Source of the DNA: Propionibacteriaceae bacterium
GTDB lineage: Bacteria; Actinomycetota; Actinomycetes; Propionibacteriales; Propionibacteriaceae
DNA: 24,556 bases
Reading direction: 5' to 3'
NCBI GenBank assembly: GCA_031260385.1
Contig: JAIRKB010000112.1
Coordinates: 1-24,556, forward strand
A program made the translations under genes and the position numbers. Shown piece after piece: positions 1 to 6,077 of this stretch (the first letter of the stretch is position 1; each line of letters begins with the position of its first letter). The notes under the pieces were generated by a model. The model searched no databases, was not told the DNA's origin, and saw nothing but the letters and a program-made list of their open reading frames with translations.

Positions 1-976
1 TATTCGACAAGATGACAACTCCGCGCCCGCTGGTCGGCAGCAGGATCATACTGGCCTGGTAGTTCTCGGCGGCACCACCATGATGCCAGAGGGGTTCGGA
101 AAAGCGACTAGAGAAATACCAGCCCAACCCGTAAGCGACGGTGTCGGACTCCGGAACCCGGTCGTTCAGAATCTGGTCGATCGAAGCCGGGGAGGCGATC
201 GACTCCCCTCGGTTGAGAAAGGCCTGAAGGTAACGTCCCATGTCGGAAGCGCTAGCAAGCAGGTTCCCCTCGGAGGGTGAGGTGAAGTCCTTGCCGGCGG
301 GCTGACCGACATCCTCGGGAACAGGGAAGCCAAAGTAGTTGCGATGGCCAATCGCTAGCCCACCCTGACGCGCCTCCTCAAGGGTGGTGTAGGCATTAGT
401 CAGGCCGAGGGGAGCAAAGATCTGTTCTTTGACATAGTCGCCGTAGCTCTGACCGCTGACGGCAGCGATGATCTCGCCGAGCAAGACGTAGTTGACCCCG
501 GCGTAAGAGTGACGCTCGGAGGTCTCGGTGACCGTCAGATGATGGCGATCCTGGAAGGCGCCGTAGCCGGAGGTATGGTGGAGTAGCTGGTGGATCGTGA
601 TTCGCTCCCCACCCGGGACCCCCGGTAGGTATTGCTCAACCATTCCTTCCAGATCGAGTTGGCCACCCTCCACCAACTGCATTACGGCGAGGGCGGTAAA
701 CGACTTGCTGAGGGAACCGATCAGCAGTGGTTGATCGAGCCGCAGCGGATCCCGGCTCGCTTGCGTACCGTACACTCCTGAAAAGATCACCTGCTCGCGA
801 TCGACCGCCAAGACAACCACGCCGGGAACTCGCGCGCGGGTGATCTCACTGGAAAGATAATCATCAAGCTTCGCCCAATCCACTTCATTAGCCTCGGCGG
901 GTGATTGAGCGAGAGCCCAGGCCAAGCCAAGGCCGAGAAAAAAGACTATTATCCGTTGTGGGAGGGGGAAACTCAC
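1..976 (-). CDS. Secreted serine hydrolase, beta-lactamase/CubicO fold (3' end outside window)
   Basis: The reverse strand reads open for 325 codons from a GTG at 976 and runs off the window. The first 24 residues look like a Sec signal peptide: a basic residue (Gln-Arg), a hydrophobic run, and an Ala-Leu-Ala cleavage site before Gln24. The enzyme core has the nucleophile motif SxxK at residues 88-91 (GSLSKS) and the LLHHTSGYG motif near 131-139, typical of class C beta-lactamase, esterase and D-Ala-D-Ala peptidase relatives. The usual YxN motif reads YAG at 158-160, followed by NYVLLG, and a late HxG motif (HHG, 298-300) is present. It probably acts outside the membrane on an ester, amide or peptidoglycan substrate, but the substrate cannot be inferred. 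The GTG start is chosen because an upstream in-frame stop lies directly before it; no strong ribosome binding site is visible. Confidence 0.85.
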   Translation of the reverse strand, partial: MSFPLPQRIIVFFLGLGLAWALAQSPAEANEVDWAKLDDYLSSEITRARVPGVVVLAVDREQVIFSGVYGTQASRDPLRLDQPLLIGSLSKSFTALAVMQLVEGGQLDLEGMVEQYLPGVPGGERITIHQLLHHTSGYGAFQDRHHLTVTETSERHSYAGVNYVLLGEIIAAVSGQSYGDYVKEQIFAPLGLTNAYTTLEEARQGGLAIGHRNYFGFPVPEDVGQPAGKDFTSPSEGNLLASASDMGRYLQAFLNRGESIASPASIDQILNDRVPESDTVAYGLGWYFSSRFSEPLWHHGGAAENYQASMILLPTSGRGVVILSN

Positions 977-1028
977 CTATCCACTATAGTCCGGGATCCC
1001 ATGGACAAACCACCGGAGTTCGCCCGTG

Positions 1029-1421
1029 TTAAGCCGCCTCGTCCGCGTCAACAAAGACCAACTCTTCGACCTGCTTGGGCAGGGTCAGGGGGTCAACGGG
1101 CTTCAGATGGGTTGCTTCGGCCCGCGACCAAGCCGCCAGCCAAGAGTCAGCCTCACGAGCGATCAACAGGAGGATCGGCGGCGCCGGTTCGTACTCATCA
1201 CGAATCTGCTTCGACAAGCCCATCCCGCCCATCGGCGTGGCATCGGAGTCCAAAATGCAGCAGTCAATGTCATTGTGGGCGTCCAAGATCGAGATCAAGG
1301 CGGCTTGGGTCGCCACCTCATGGATCACCAGGTCGGCCCCGCCCAAGGTTGACCCCAGAGCATCAATCACGTCAGTGCGCACCCCACTATCGTGCGAGTA
1401 GACGATTACGACAACATTCAT
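1029..1421 (-). CDS. Small stand-alone receiver-domain protein (response regulator-like)
   Basis: A 130-residue protein with a receiver (CheY-like) fold and no output domain. Acidic pocket residues lie at His10-Asp11. The phosphoacceptor region is ILDSDATPMGGMGL with Asp58 and Asp60, and the conserved lysine-proline pair is K107-P108. The segment around ATPMGGMGL, followed by an aromatic and alanine-rich WLAAWSRAEA stretch, resembles a family of short receiver proteins conserved in actinobacteria; this is from memory, not a search. The ATG at 1421 is chosen over longer in-frame starts because GAAGGAG lies a few bases upstream on the minus strand. It is divergent from ykoE. No partner kinase is in the window. 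Whether Asp58 or Asp60 is the phosphorylated residue is unclear, because spacing to the proline differs from the classical D-x3-P pattern. Confidence 0.8.
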   Translation of the reverse strand: MNVVVIVYSHDSGVRTDVIDALGSTLGGADLVIHEVATQAALISILDAHNDIDCCILDSDATPMGGMGLSKQIRDEYEPAPPILLLIAREADSWLAAWSRAEATHLKPVDPLTLPKQVEELVFVDADEAA

Positions 1422-1511
1422 GCTCACTCCTTCTTCGAGGCACCATCCCATCATATCCAAGCCTAGTGGTCTGTCTGCCCATTTTGTGGACTGCCCACTG
1501 GACAATCCCGG

Positions 1512-1517
1512 TATAGT
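1512..1517 (+). promoter_or_regulatory. Possible -10 box for the ykoEDC riboswitch transcript
   Basis: TATAGT lies about 10-15 bases upstream of the first conserved riboswitch bases, where a -10 element would be expected. A -35 match is poor (TTGTGGAC around 1484-1491, spacing long). Position supports the call more than sequence does. Confidence 0.35.
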
Positions 1518-1525
1518 TATCACCA

Positions 1526-1608
1526 AACACGGGAGCTCACAGTGGGCTGAGAGGAAGGCATCGCCTTCGACCGTACAACCTGATCTGGGTAATACCAGCG
1601 TAGGAAGG
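1526..1608 (+). promoter_or_regulatory. TPP (thiamine pyrophosphate) riboswitch, THI element
   Basis: The conserved TPP aptamer signature is complete. CTGAGAG is followed by a small hairpin (GAAGGC-ATC-GCCTTC), then ACC, and then AACCTGATCTGGGTAATACC continuing into AGCGTAGGAAGG. The aptamer ends directly in the Shine-Dalgarno sequence (AGGAAGG, 1602-1608) of ykoE, with the start codon at 1616. No separate terminator hairpin lies between aptamer and gene. The architecture therefore suggests translational control: TPP binding should hide the ribosome binding site. This independently supports a thiamine or thiamine-precursor role for the downstream transporter. Confidence 0.95.
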
Positions 1609-1615
1609 AATGTCA

Positions 1616-2233
1616 ATGGACGCATCTTTTTCTGAAAACCCGACCCGAACTGGCCGTTTTAGGTGGCGGGTGGTTGACATCATTGTGGCGGCGATCCTTG
1701 GGGTGGCGGTTGGGGTCATCTTCGTGGTCTGGAACTTCGCGGGGGATACCCTTGGGGACATCCTCAAGGCAATCTTCCCACCGTTAAAAGGGTTGCTGGG
1801 CGGGATGTGGCTGCTCGGTGGCGTCCTTGGCGGGCTGATAATCCGCAAACCGGGGGCGGCGTTGTTTGTTGAACTGGTCGCGGCCCTGGTGCCAGCCTTG
1901 GTTGGGAATCAGTGGGGGATTACTACCCTTATTTCTGGGACCTTGCAGGGGCTGGGAGCGGAACTAGTCTTTTTGCTCTTTGCTTATCGGGTTTGGAGAT
2001 TGCCGGTGGCGATGTTGGCGGGGATCCTGGCGGCTGGGTTTGAGTGGGTGTACGAGATATTGGTTTGGTATGCGGGATGGCAGACTGGGTTCAAGGTGGC
2101 ATATCTTGGGACTTTGGCTTTGTCTGGTGTTGTGTTGGCTGGGTTCGTTGGGTGGTTGATCCAGAAAGGGTTGGCGCGTACTGGGGTCTTGAACCGCTTT
2201 GAGTCTGGTCGCGAGGGACGTACGTTGGTATGA
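1616..2233 (+). CDS. ykoE: ECF transporter S component, YkoE family (thiamine/HMP precursor binding)
   Basis: A 205-residue integral membrane protein with about six hydrophobic segments. It begins with a basic stretch and VVDIIVAAILGVAVGV, a pattern typical of YkoE, the substrate-binding subunit of the YkoEDC energy-coupling-factor transporter for hydroxymethylpyrimidine or thiamine. The TPP riboswitch immediately upstream and the ATPase and EcfT genes downstream agree. The ATG at 1616 is preferred over the in-frame ATG at 1610, because AGGAAGG ends at 1608 and only the second start has normal spacing. The coding strand becomes strikingly G+T rich in the last third, as in the next two genes. 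A 300-bp gap with a large inverted repeat separates it from ykoD, which is unusual for this operon. Confidence 0.9.
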   Translation: MDASFSENPTRTGRFRWRVVDIIVAAILGVAVGVIFVVWNFAGDTLGDILKAIFPPLKGLLGGMWLLGGVLGGLIIRKPGAALFVELVAALVPALVGNQWGITTLISGTLQGLGAELVFLLFAYRVWRLPVAMLAGILAAGFEWVYEILVWYAGWQTGFKVAYLGTLALSGVVLAGFVGWLIQKGLARTGVLNRFESGREGRTLV

Positions 2234-2251
2234 CCGGGAGTTATTGGTGGG

Positions 2252-2388
2252 GATGGGCGCCGGGACTGCCGGGCGGGGGCCGTTCCGCGCGGCGGATCTG
2301 CGATCCTACCACCGCGCTCACTTTCTTCGAAAAGAATCGTTTCACGATTTTTTCTCGTGTCCCCCGCCCGACAGTCCCGGCGCCCATC
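2252..2388 (+). repeat. 137-bp segment bounded by 28-bp near-perfect inverted repeats (MITE-like or large hairpin)
   Basis: The arms at 2252-2279 and 2361-2388 (starting GATGGGCGCCGGGACTG) are reverse complements at 27 of 28 positions by eye. They enclose 81 bases. The element fills most of the ykoE-ykoD gap and contains no credible gene. I see no second copy in the window and no clear target-site duplication; TTATT occurs on both sides but not immediately at the ends. It could be a small non-autonomous element or a long RNA hairpin controlling read-through into ykoD. Confidence 0.7.
2328..2357 (+). terminator. Possible bidirectional terminator inside the ykoE-ykoD inverted repeat
   Basis: CGAAAAGAATCGT, then TTC, then ACGATTTTTTCTCG forms an A-run/stem/T-run hairpin at the apex of the larger inverted repeat. 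The stem is short (six to seven pairs) but is followed by six T residues. On the opposite strand the same structure would also end in T. If active, it would reduce transcription of ykoD and ykoC relative to ykoE. Confidence 0.4.
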
Positions 2389-2534
2389 TTGACTTATTCG
2401 GAGCATTGATATGACGGTAGTGGCCTGGATTTGGGGATGGTGTCGATTCTTGGGCCCCGTCATCCTGACGACTGTCAGGCTTCCCGGCAGCCCTTCTAGG
2501 CAGTGGCGGCGTTGGAATCGGGAAGGGTGTTGGC

Positions 2535-4109
2535 GTGTTAGTTGAGGCTCAGGATTGGGGATGGCGGCATTCGGGGCGGCGGGCTTGGGCGATTCGTCAT
2601 TTCAACTTCTCAATGTCTTTGGGCGACCGAGTCCTTTTGCTTGGGCCTTCGGGGGCGGGGACGTCTACTCTGCTGGCGGCGCTCGCTGGGGTGTTGGGGG
2701 GGTCGGACTCTGGGGAGGCTGAGGGGTGGTTAGGCATTGGTGGGGTTGATCCGGCTTTTGTGCGGGGGGGGTCGGCGTTGATGATGCAGGATCCTCAGGC
2801 GCAGATTGTTTTGGCTCGGGTGGGGGATGATGTGGCTTTTGGGTGCGAGAATTTGGGGGTGGCTCGGGAGGAGATTTGGGGCCGGGTGGGGGCGGCGCTG
2901 GAGGCGGTTGGTTTGGGTCTGGCGCTTGATCATCCTACGAATCGGTTGTCGGGGGGGGAGCAGCAGCGGCTGGTGTTGGCCGGGGCCCTCGCTATGCAGG
3001 CTGATCTTTTAATCCTTGGCGAACCCACGGCGAACCTCGACCAAGCAGGACTCCTCGAAGTGCGGGACGCTGTGCTGGCGGCGGTCGCTGATCGCACTCG
3101 CTCTCTGATTATCGTTGAACATCATGCGGAGATCTGGGCTCCCCACGTTGATCGAGTGGTGGTGTTGACCAAGGAGGGCATCATCGCTGATGGTGTGCCT
3201 GATGAGGTGTTTGCGGCCATGGGCCCCGACCTCGCCGCCATGGGCGTCTGGGTCCCCCCACCAATCCCCGCCCGCCCCAGGGCCGGTTCCGGTGTGGTGG
3301 GACAGGGGGTCGTCGTGGGACAGGGGGTCGGATCCGATGTCCCAGCGGGAACGAAGGCGTCTTCGCCCATTCTCGTCGCTCAGGGGTTGGCGATTGGGTA
3401 TGGGAAGACTCTGGGACAGGGGGTCGGATCCGATGTCCCAGCGGGAAAGAAGGCGTCTTCGCCGATTCTCAGCGCTCAGGGGTTGGTGATTGGGTATGGG
3501 AAGACTGCGGTGGGTTGGGGGCTTGACCTTGTTATTCCTGGGGGGGTTTCTACGGTGATTACTGGGCAGAATGGGGCGGGGAAGACGACGTTGGCGCTGA
3601 CTTTGGCTGGGCTTCTGCCGCCTGTGGAGGGTACGGTTGTGGCTGGGGATCAACTTGCGCCGGTGGGGCGGCCCTATCCGTACACTTGGAAGTCGCGGGA
3701 ACTGCTAACTCGAGTTGGCATGGTTTTTCAGTCTCCTGATCATCAGTTTGTTTCGGCTACGGTCTTTGATGAGATTGCGGTTGGACTGCGGGCTCAGAAG
3801 CGGGGTCGTGAGGAGACTGAGGAGACGGTTCGGGCCTTGATGGCGGAACTGGGGCTTGATCATTTGGCGCGGGCTAATCCGTTCTCTTTGTCGGGGGGGG
3901 AGAAGCGGCGGCTGTCGGTGGCGACGGTGTTGGCTAGTCAACCGGCGGTGATCATTCTTGATGAGCCGACTTTTGGCCAGGATCGGCGGACTTGGGCGGC
4001 GTTGATTGAGATCGTCGGTCGGTTGCGCGACCGGGGTCACACCATCATCTCTATTACCCATGATCAGGGATATGTTGAGGCGCTTGGCGAGAATCGGATT
4101 GAGCTATGA
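2535..4109 (+). CDS. ykoD: ECF transporter ATPase with two fused ABC domains; first domain degenerate
   Basis: A 524-residue fusion of two ABC nucleotide-binding domains, as in YkoD, which powers thiamine-precursor uptake with YkoE and YkoC. The second domain is canonical: Walker A GQNGAGKTT near 344-352, Q-loop FQSPDHQ, signature LSGGEKRR, Walker B VIILDEPT, and H-loop ITHD. The first domain keeps Q85, the signature LSGGEQQ (138-144), Glu163 and an EHH switch. However, its Walker A reads GPSGAGTST, with Thr43 where Lys is expected, and its Walker B reads LILGEPT, with Gly162 where Asp is expected. The inter-domain linker carries a 96-bp tandem duplication. The GTG start at 2535 is supported by GGAAGG eight bases upstream. 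The stop overlaps the ykoC start by four bases (ATGA). Coding-strand codons are unusually rich in G and T. Confidence 0.9.
   Translation: MLVEAQDWGWRHSGRRAWAIRHFNFSMSLGDRVLLLGPSGAGTSTLLAALAGVLGGSDSGEAEGWLGIGGVDPAFVRGGSALMMQDPQAQIVLARVGDDVAFGCENLGVAREEIWGRVGAALEAVGLGLALDHPTNRLSGGEQQRLVLAGALAMQADLLILGEPTANLDQAGLLEVRDAVLAAVADRTRSLIIVEHHAEIWAPHVDRVVVLTKEGIIADGVPDEVFAAMGPDLAAMGVWVPPPIPARPRAGSGVVGQGVVVGQGVGSDVPAGTKASSPILVAQGLAIGYGKTLGQGVGSDVPAGKKASSPILSAQGLVIGYGKTAVGWGLDLVIPGGVSTVITGQNGAGKTTLALTLAGLLPPVEGTVVAGDQLAPVGRPYPYTWKSRELLTRVGMVFQSPDHQFVSATVFDEIAVGLRAQKRGREETEETVRALMAELGLDHLARANPFSLSGGEKRRLSVATVLASQPAVIILDEPTFGQDRRTWAALIEIVGRLRDRGHTIISITHDQGYVEALGENRIEL
3317..3508 (+). repeat. Tandem duplication of a 96-bp palindrome-containing unit within ykoD
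   Basis: Two adjacent in-frame 96-bp units start at 3317 and 3413, each beginning GGGACAGGGGGTCGGATCCG. They differ at only a few bases. Each encodes 32 residues: a Gly/Ser-rich stretch (GQGVGSDVPAG) and then the first beta-strand of the second ATPase domain (AQGL-IGYGKT). Each unit contains the palindrome TCGGATCCGA inside outer arms GGGACA/TGTCCC. A partial third start (GGGACAGGGGGTC) lies just upstream at about 3299. The extra copy lengthens the linker without breaking the frame. Confidence 0.85.
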
Positions 4110-5116
4110 CAGCGTCGGTCGAAAGCAACGTTAATTGCCGTAAAAATTCGGGGACACGCGAACTGACAAGGGGAGACAGCAGGACCGTGCTCCTCGCTTC
4201 GCTCGTCAACGGTTTCCTTAGCCTCGGCAGAACAAGTAAACTTGCTCTGCGCTCGGCTGGCGTCACCGTCCCCATGTCCGTCCCCATGTCCGGGAGGACC
4301 GTCCCCATGTCCGCCGGAGTCCCAATGTCTGGAAACGTCCCTGTGTCTCGGGTGGCTTGGGTGAATCCGGTGACGCGGTTGGCGGGGGCTTTGATACTTT
4401 CGTTGCCGTTGTTTTTGACTTTGGATTGGGTTAGTGCGGTGACGGTGGTGGGGTTGGAGATTGGGGTTTGGTTGGGGGTGCATCCTGGGGAGCGGTGGCG
4501 GCAGGTTCGGCGGTTGGCTTTGCGGTCGATTCCGTTTTTGATCGCGGCACCGTTGGCGGGGCTTAGTTTGGCGCTTTATGGCAAGCCGGCGGGGCAGACC
4601 TTCTTTGCGTGGGGGTTGATCGAGATTTCGGAGCAGTCGCTGAGTTATGCGGCGGCGGTAGCGGCGCGGGTGGTCGCTTTGGGGATGGCGGCGATTATCA
4701 CGCTCAGTGATGTTGATCCGACCGAGATGGCAGATGGGTTGGCTCAGGTCTGGCGTCTGCCAGCGCGCTTTGTCTTGGGCACATTAGCGGGGGTACGGCT
4801 GATCAGCGTGCTGACCGCTGACTGGAAGACGATGGAACTAGCGCGGCGAGCGCGGGGGTTGGGTGATCATCGGGCGATCCGGCGCTTTGCGACTCTGGCG
4901 TTTGCCCTCCTGGTTAGCGCCATCCGGCGGGGCTCCACCCTCGCCACGGCCATGGAGGCGCGTGGCTTTGGGGAGGGTGAGCGAACCTGGGCGCGACCGT
5001 CTACACTCGGTCGTGCCGATCTGATTTATTATCTGGTCACCGTGATGGTGGTGGGGGTAGGGTTATTAGTTTCCCTGATCACCGGCCATTTCCGTTGGAT
5101 TGGTGACGTTCTATAA
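4106..5116 (+). CDS. ykoC: ECF transporter T component (EcfT/YkoC) with repeat-derived N-terminal extension
   Basis: A 336-residue protein. From about residue 83 (VAWVNPVTRLAG) onward it is a normal EcfT-family membrane coupling subunit with several hydrophobic segments. The two cytoplasmic coupling motifs that dock the ATPases are present: ELARRARGLG and ATAMEARGFG. Residues 14-82 do not look like EcfT. They are encoded by a dispersed repeat, including an 81-bp module (4187-4267) shared with two intergenic copies, then a run of VPMS repeats from reiterated GTCCCCATGTCC. The start at 4106 overlaps the ykoD stop (ATGA), suggesting that the original first codons survive and the repeat was inserted behind them in frame. 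An internal start near the EcfT core is an alternative; no clear ribosome binding site is seen there. Confidence 0.88.
   Translation: MTASVESNVNCRKNSGTRELTRGDSRTVLLASLVNGFLSLGRTSKLALRSAGVTVPMSVPMSGRTVPMSAGVPMSGNVPVSRVAWVNPVTRLAGALILSLPLFLTLDWVSAVTVVGLEIGVWLGVHPGERWRQVRRLALRSIPFLIAAPLAGLSLALYGKPAGQTFFAWGLIEISEQSLSYAAAVAARVVALGMAAIITLSDVDPTEMADGLAQVWRLPARFVLGTLAGVRLISVLTADWKTMELARRARGLGDHRAIRRFATLAFALLVSAIRRGSTLATAMEARGFGEGERTWARPSTLGRADLIYYLVTVMVVGVGLLVSLITGHFRWIGDVL
4150..4347 (-). repeat. Dispersed REP-like composite repeat inserted in frame in ykoC (copy A)
   Basis: Read on the minus strand, this matches copies B (17146-17262) and C (19638-19755). The 81-bp module at 4187-4267 differs from copy C at about four positions by eye. 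Shared blocks include GGTGACGCCAGCCGAG, CAAGTTTACTTGTT and GCCGAGGCTAAGGAAACCGT. The module is exactly 27 codons and in phase with ykoC. The plus-strand side carries three exact copies of GTCCCCATGTCC plus degraded ones. The outer ends show GGGACAC and GTGTCTC in inverted orientation, marking the probable insertion limits. Confidence 0.85.
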
Positions 5117-5120
5117 GCCT

Positions 5121-5516
5121 CTAGAAGCCACCAGAGGCGGCAGCGAGTACGACAAAGAGAACCGTGAGAATGATGGTGATGGCAATGCCAGCGATCCCGA
5201 GAATGGTCCAGATCATCGCGAAGATCCGACCACCGGTCAGGGAACCGCTCTCGGCGTACATCCCGGCGTCGCATTCCTTCTTGGCCTTATTGCCGATCAC
5301 CCAAGCGATGGGGGCGGTAATCCAGCAGAGCAGACCAACCAAGGCCAGCACTAGTACGGTGGTGGCTTGCGGGTGCTCCGGGCGGACGGCTTGGGGATAA
5401 CCCATCATCGGTTCAACCGGTGGGTAGGCAGCGCCGACCGGAGGATAGTTCGGATCAACCGGTGGATAGGCAGTGCCAACCGGAGGATAGTTCGGGTCAA
5501 CGGGTGGGTAGGTCAT
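5121..5516 (-). CDS. Small membrane protein with proline-rich repeat, DUF4190-like
   Basis: A 131-residue protein. The N-terminal half is a cytoplasmic-looking proline/tyrosine-rich repeat (YPPVDPNYPPVG, two 14-residue units plus a partial third). The C-terminal half has two transmembrane segments, with the conserved linker KAKKEC-AGMYAESGSL-GRI between them, as in DUF4190-type proteins. It is a clear paralogue of the gene at 5623-6060. The ATG at 5516 is preferred because GGGAG lies just upstream; a longer in-frame start exists. It is convergent with ykoC, with only four bases between the stops. Function is unknown. Proteins of this shape are common next to envelope or stress genes in actinobacteria, which is only a contextual hint. 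Confidence 0.75.
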   Translation of the reverse strand: MTYPPVDPNYPPVGTAYPPVDPNYPPVGAAYPPVEPMMGYPQAVRPEHPQATTVLVLALVGLLCWITAPIAWVIGNKAKKECDAGMYAESGSLTGGRIFAMIWTILGIAGIAITIILTVLFVVLAAASGGF

Positions 5517-5622
5517 CTTGCTCCCATGTTCTGTGGTGGGTGGCACCGCCAACTAACTGGCAGGGCTGTATAGCAATGATAACTCAGGTAGCGTCGACCA
5601 GGCGTTCACGTCGCCGAGCTTA

Positions 5623-6060
5623 TTACCACCGCATGCTGGCCGCAGAGGCAACAGCGGCGAGGATAAACAGGCCGATGGCGGCGACATAGATCAAGGTTGC
5701 GACCATCCCGCAAATCCGCCCGGCGTTCAAAGAGCCTGACTCGGCGTACATCCCGGCTTGGCATTCCTTCTTGGCCTTGCTGCCCATTGACCAAGCAATC
5801 GGCCCCAGGACAATTCCGAAAAAGAACAGACTGAGAATCCCCAGCACCATAACCGTGCTAGAGCTTGGATGCTCTTGTGGGCCCACACCGTAGCTCGGCT
5901 GCGGGTAGGGCATCACCGGATAGACCTGCGGGGCAGCCACATAGATTGGCTCGACCGGCGTCGCATACCCGGTGCCATAGGCTGGCGGCGCACTCGGCAC
6001 CCCATAGCTGGGCGCTGCCCCGTAGGCATTCGTTGGATCGTACGTCTGGTAATCGCTCAT
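5623..6060 (-). CDS. Small membrane protein with Tyr/Pro/Ala-rich N-terminus, DUF4190-like paralogue
   Basis: A 145-residue protein. Its first 65 residues are low-complexity and rich in Tyr, Pro, Ala and Gly. Two transmembrane segments follow (VMVLGILSLFFFGIVLGPIAW and MVATLIYVAAIGLFILAAVA), flanking the linker GSKAKKECQAGMYAESGSLN that it shares with its downstream paralogue. It lies 17 bases after the clpC stop on the same strand, so it may be read from the clpC transcript. GGGGAC sits upstream of the ATG at 6060. The 106-bp gap before the next gene holds no obvious terminator. Function unknown. Confidence 0.75.
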   Translation of the reverse strand: MSDYQTYDPTNAYGAAPSYGVPSAPPAYGTGYATPVEPIYVAAPQVYPVMPYPQPSYGVGPQEHPSSSTVMVLGILSLFFFGIVLGPIAWSMGSKAKKECQAGMYAESGSLNAGRICGMVATLIYVAAIGLFILAAVASAASMRW

Positions 6061-6077
6061 CAGCTTGTCCCCATTTC

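Noticed and set aside
905..1516. 203-codon open frame on the plus strand
   Set aside because: It lies opposite the receiver-domain gene and the start of the serine hydrolase gene. It is Arg/Ser/Pro-rich low-complexity sequence typical of antisense frames in GC-rich DNA, with no ribosome binding site.
2241..2398. TTATT on both sides of the 2252-2388 inverted repeat as a target-site duplication
   Set aside because: The two copies are six and five bases away from the arm ends and are too short to distinguish from chance.
3009..3653. 214-codon minus-strand open frame opposite ykoD
   Set aside because: It is the antisense shadow of the ATPase gene, rich in Arg, Pro, Asn and His, and contains no recognisable domain.
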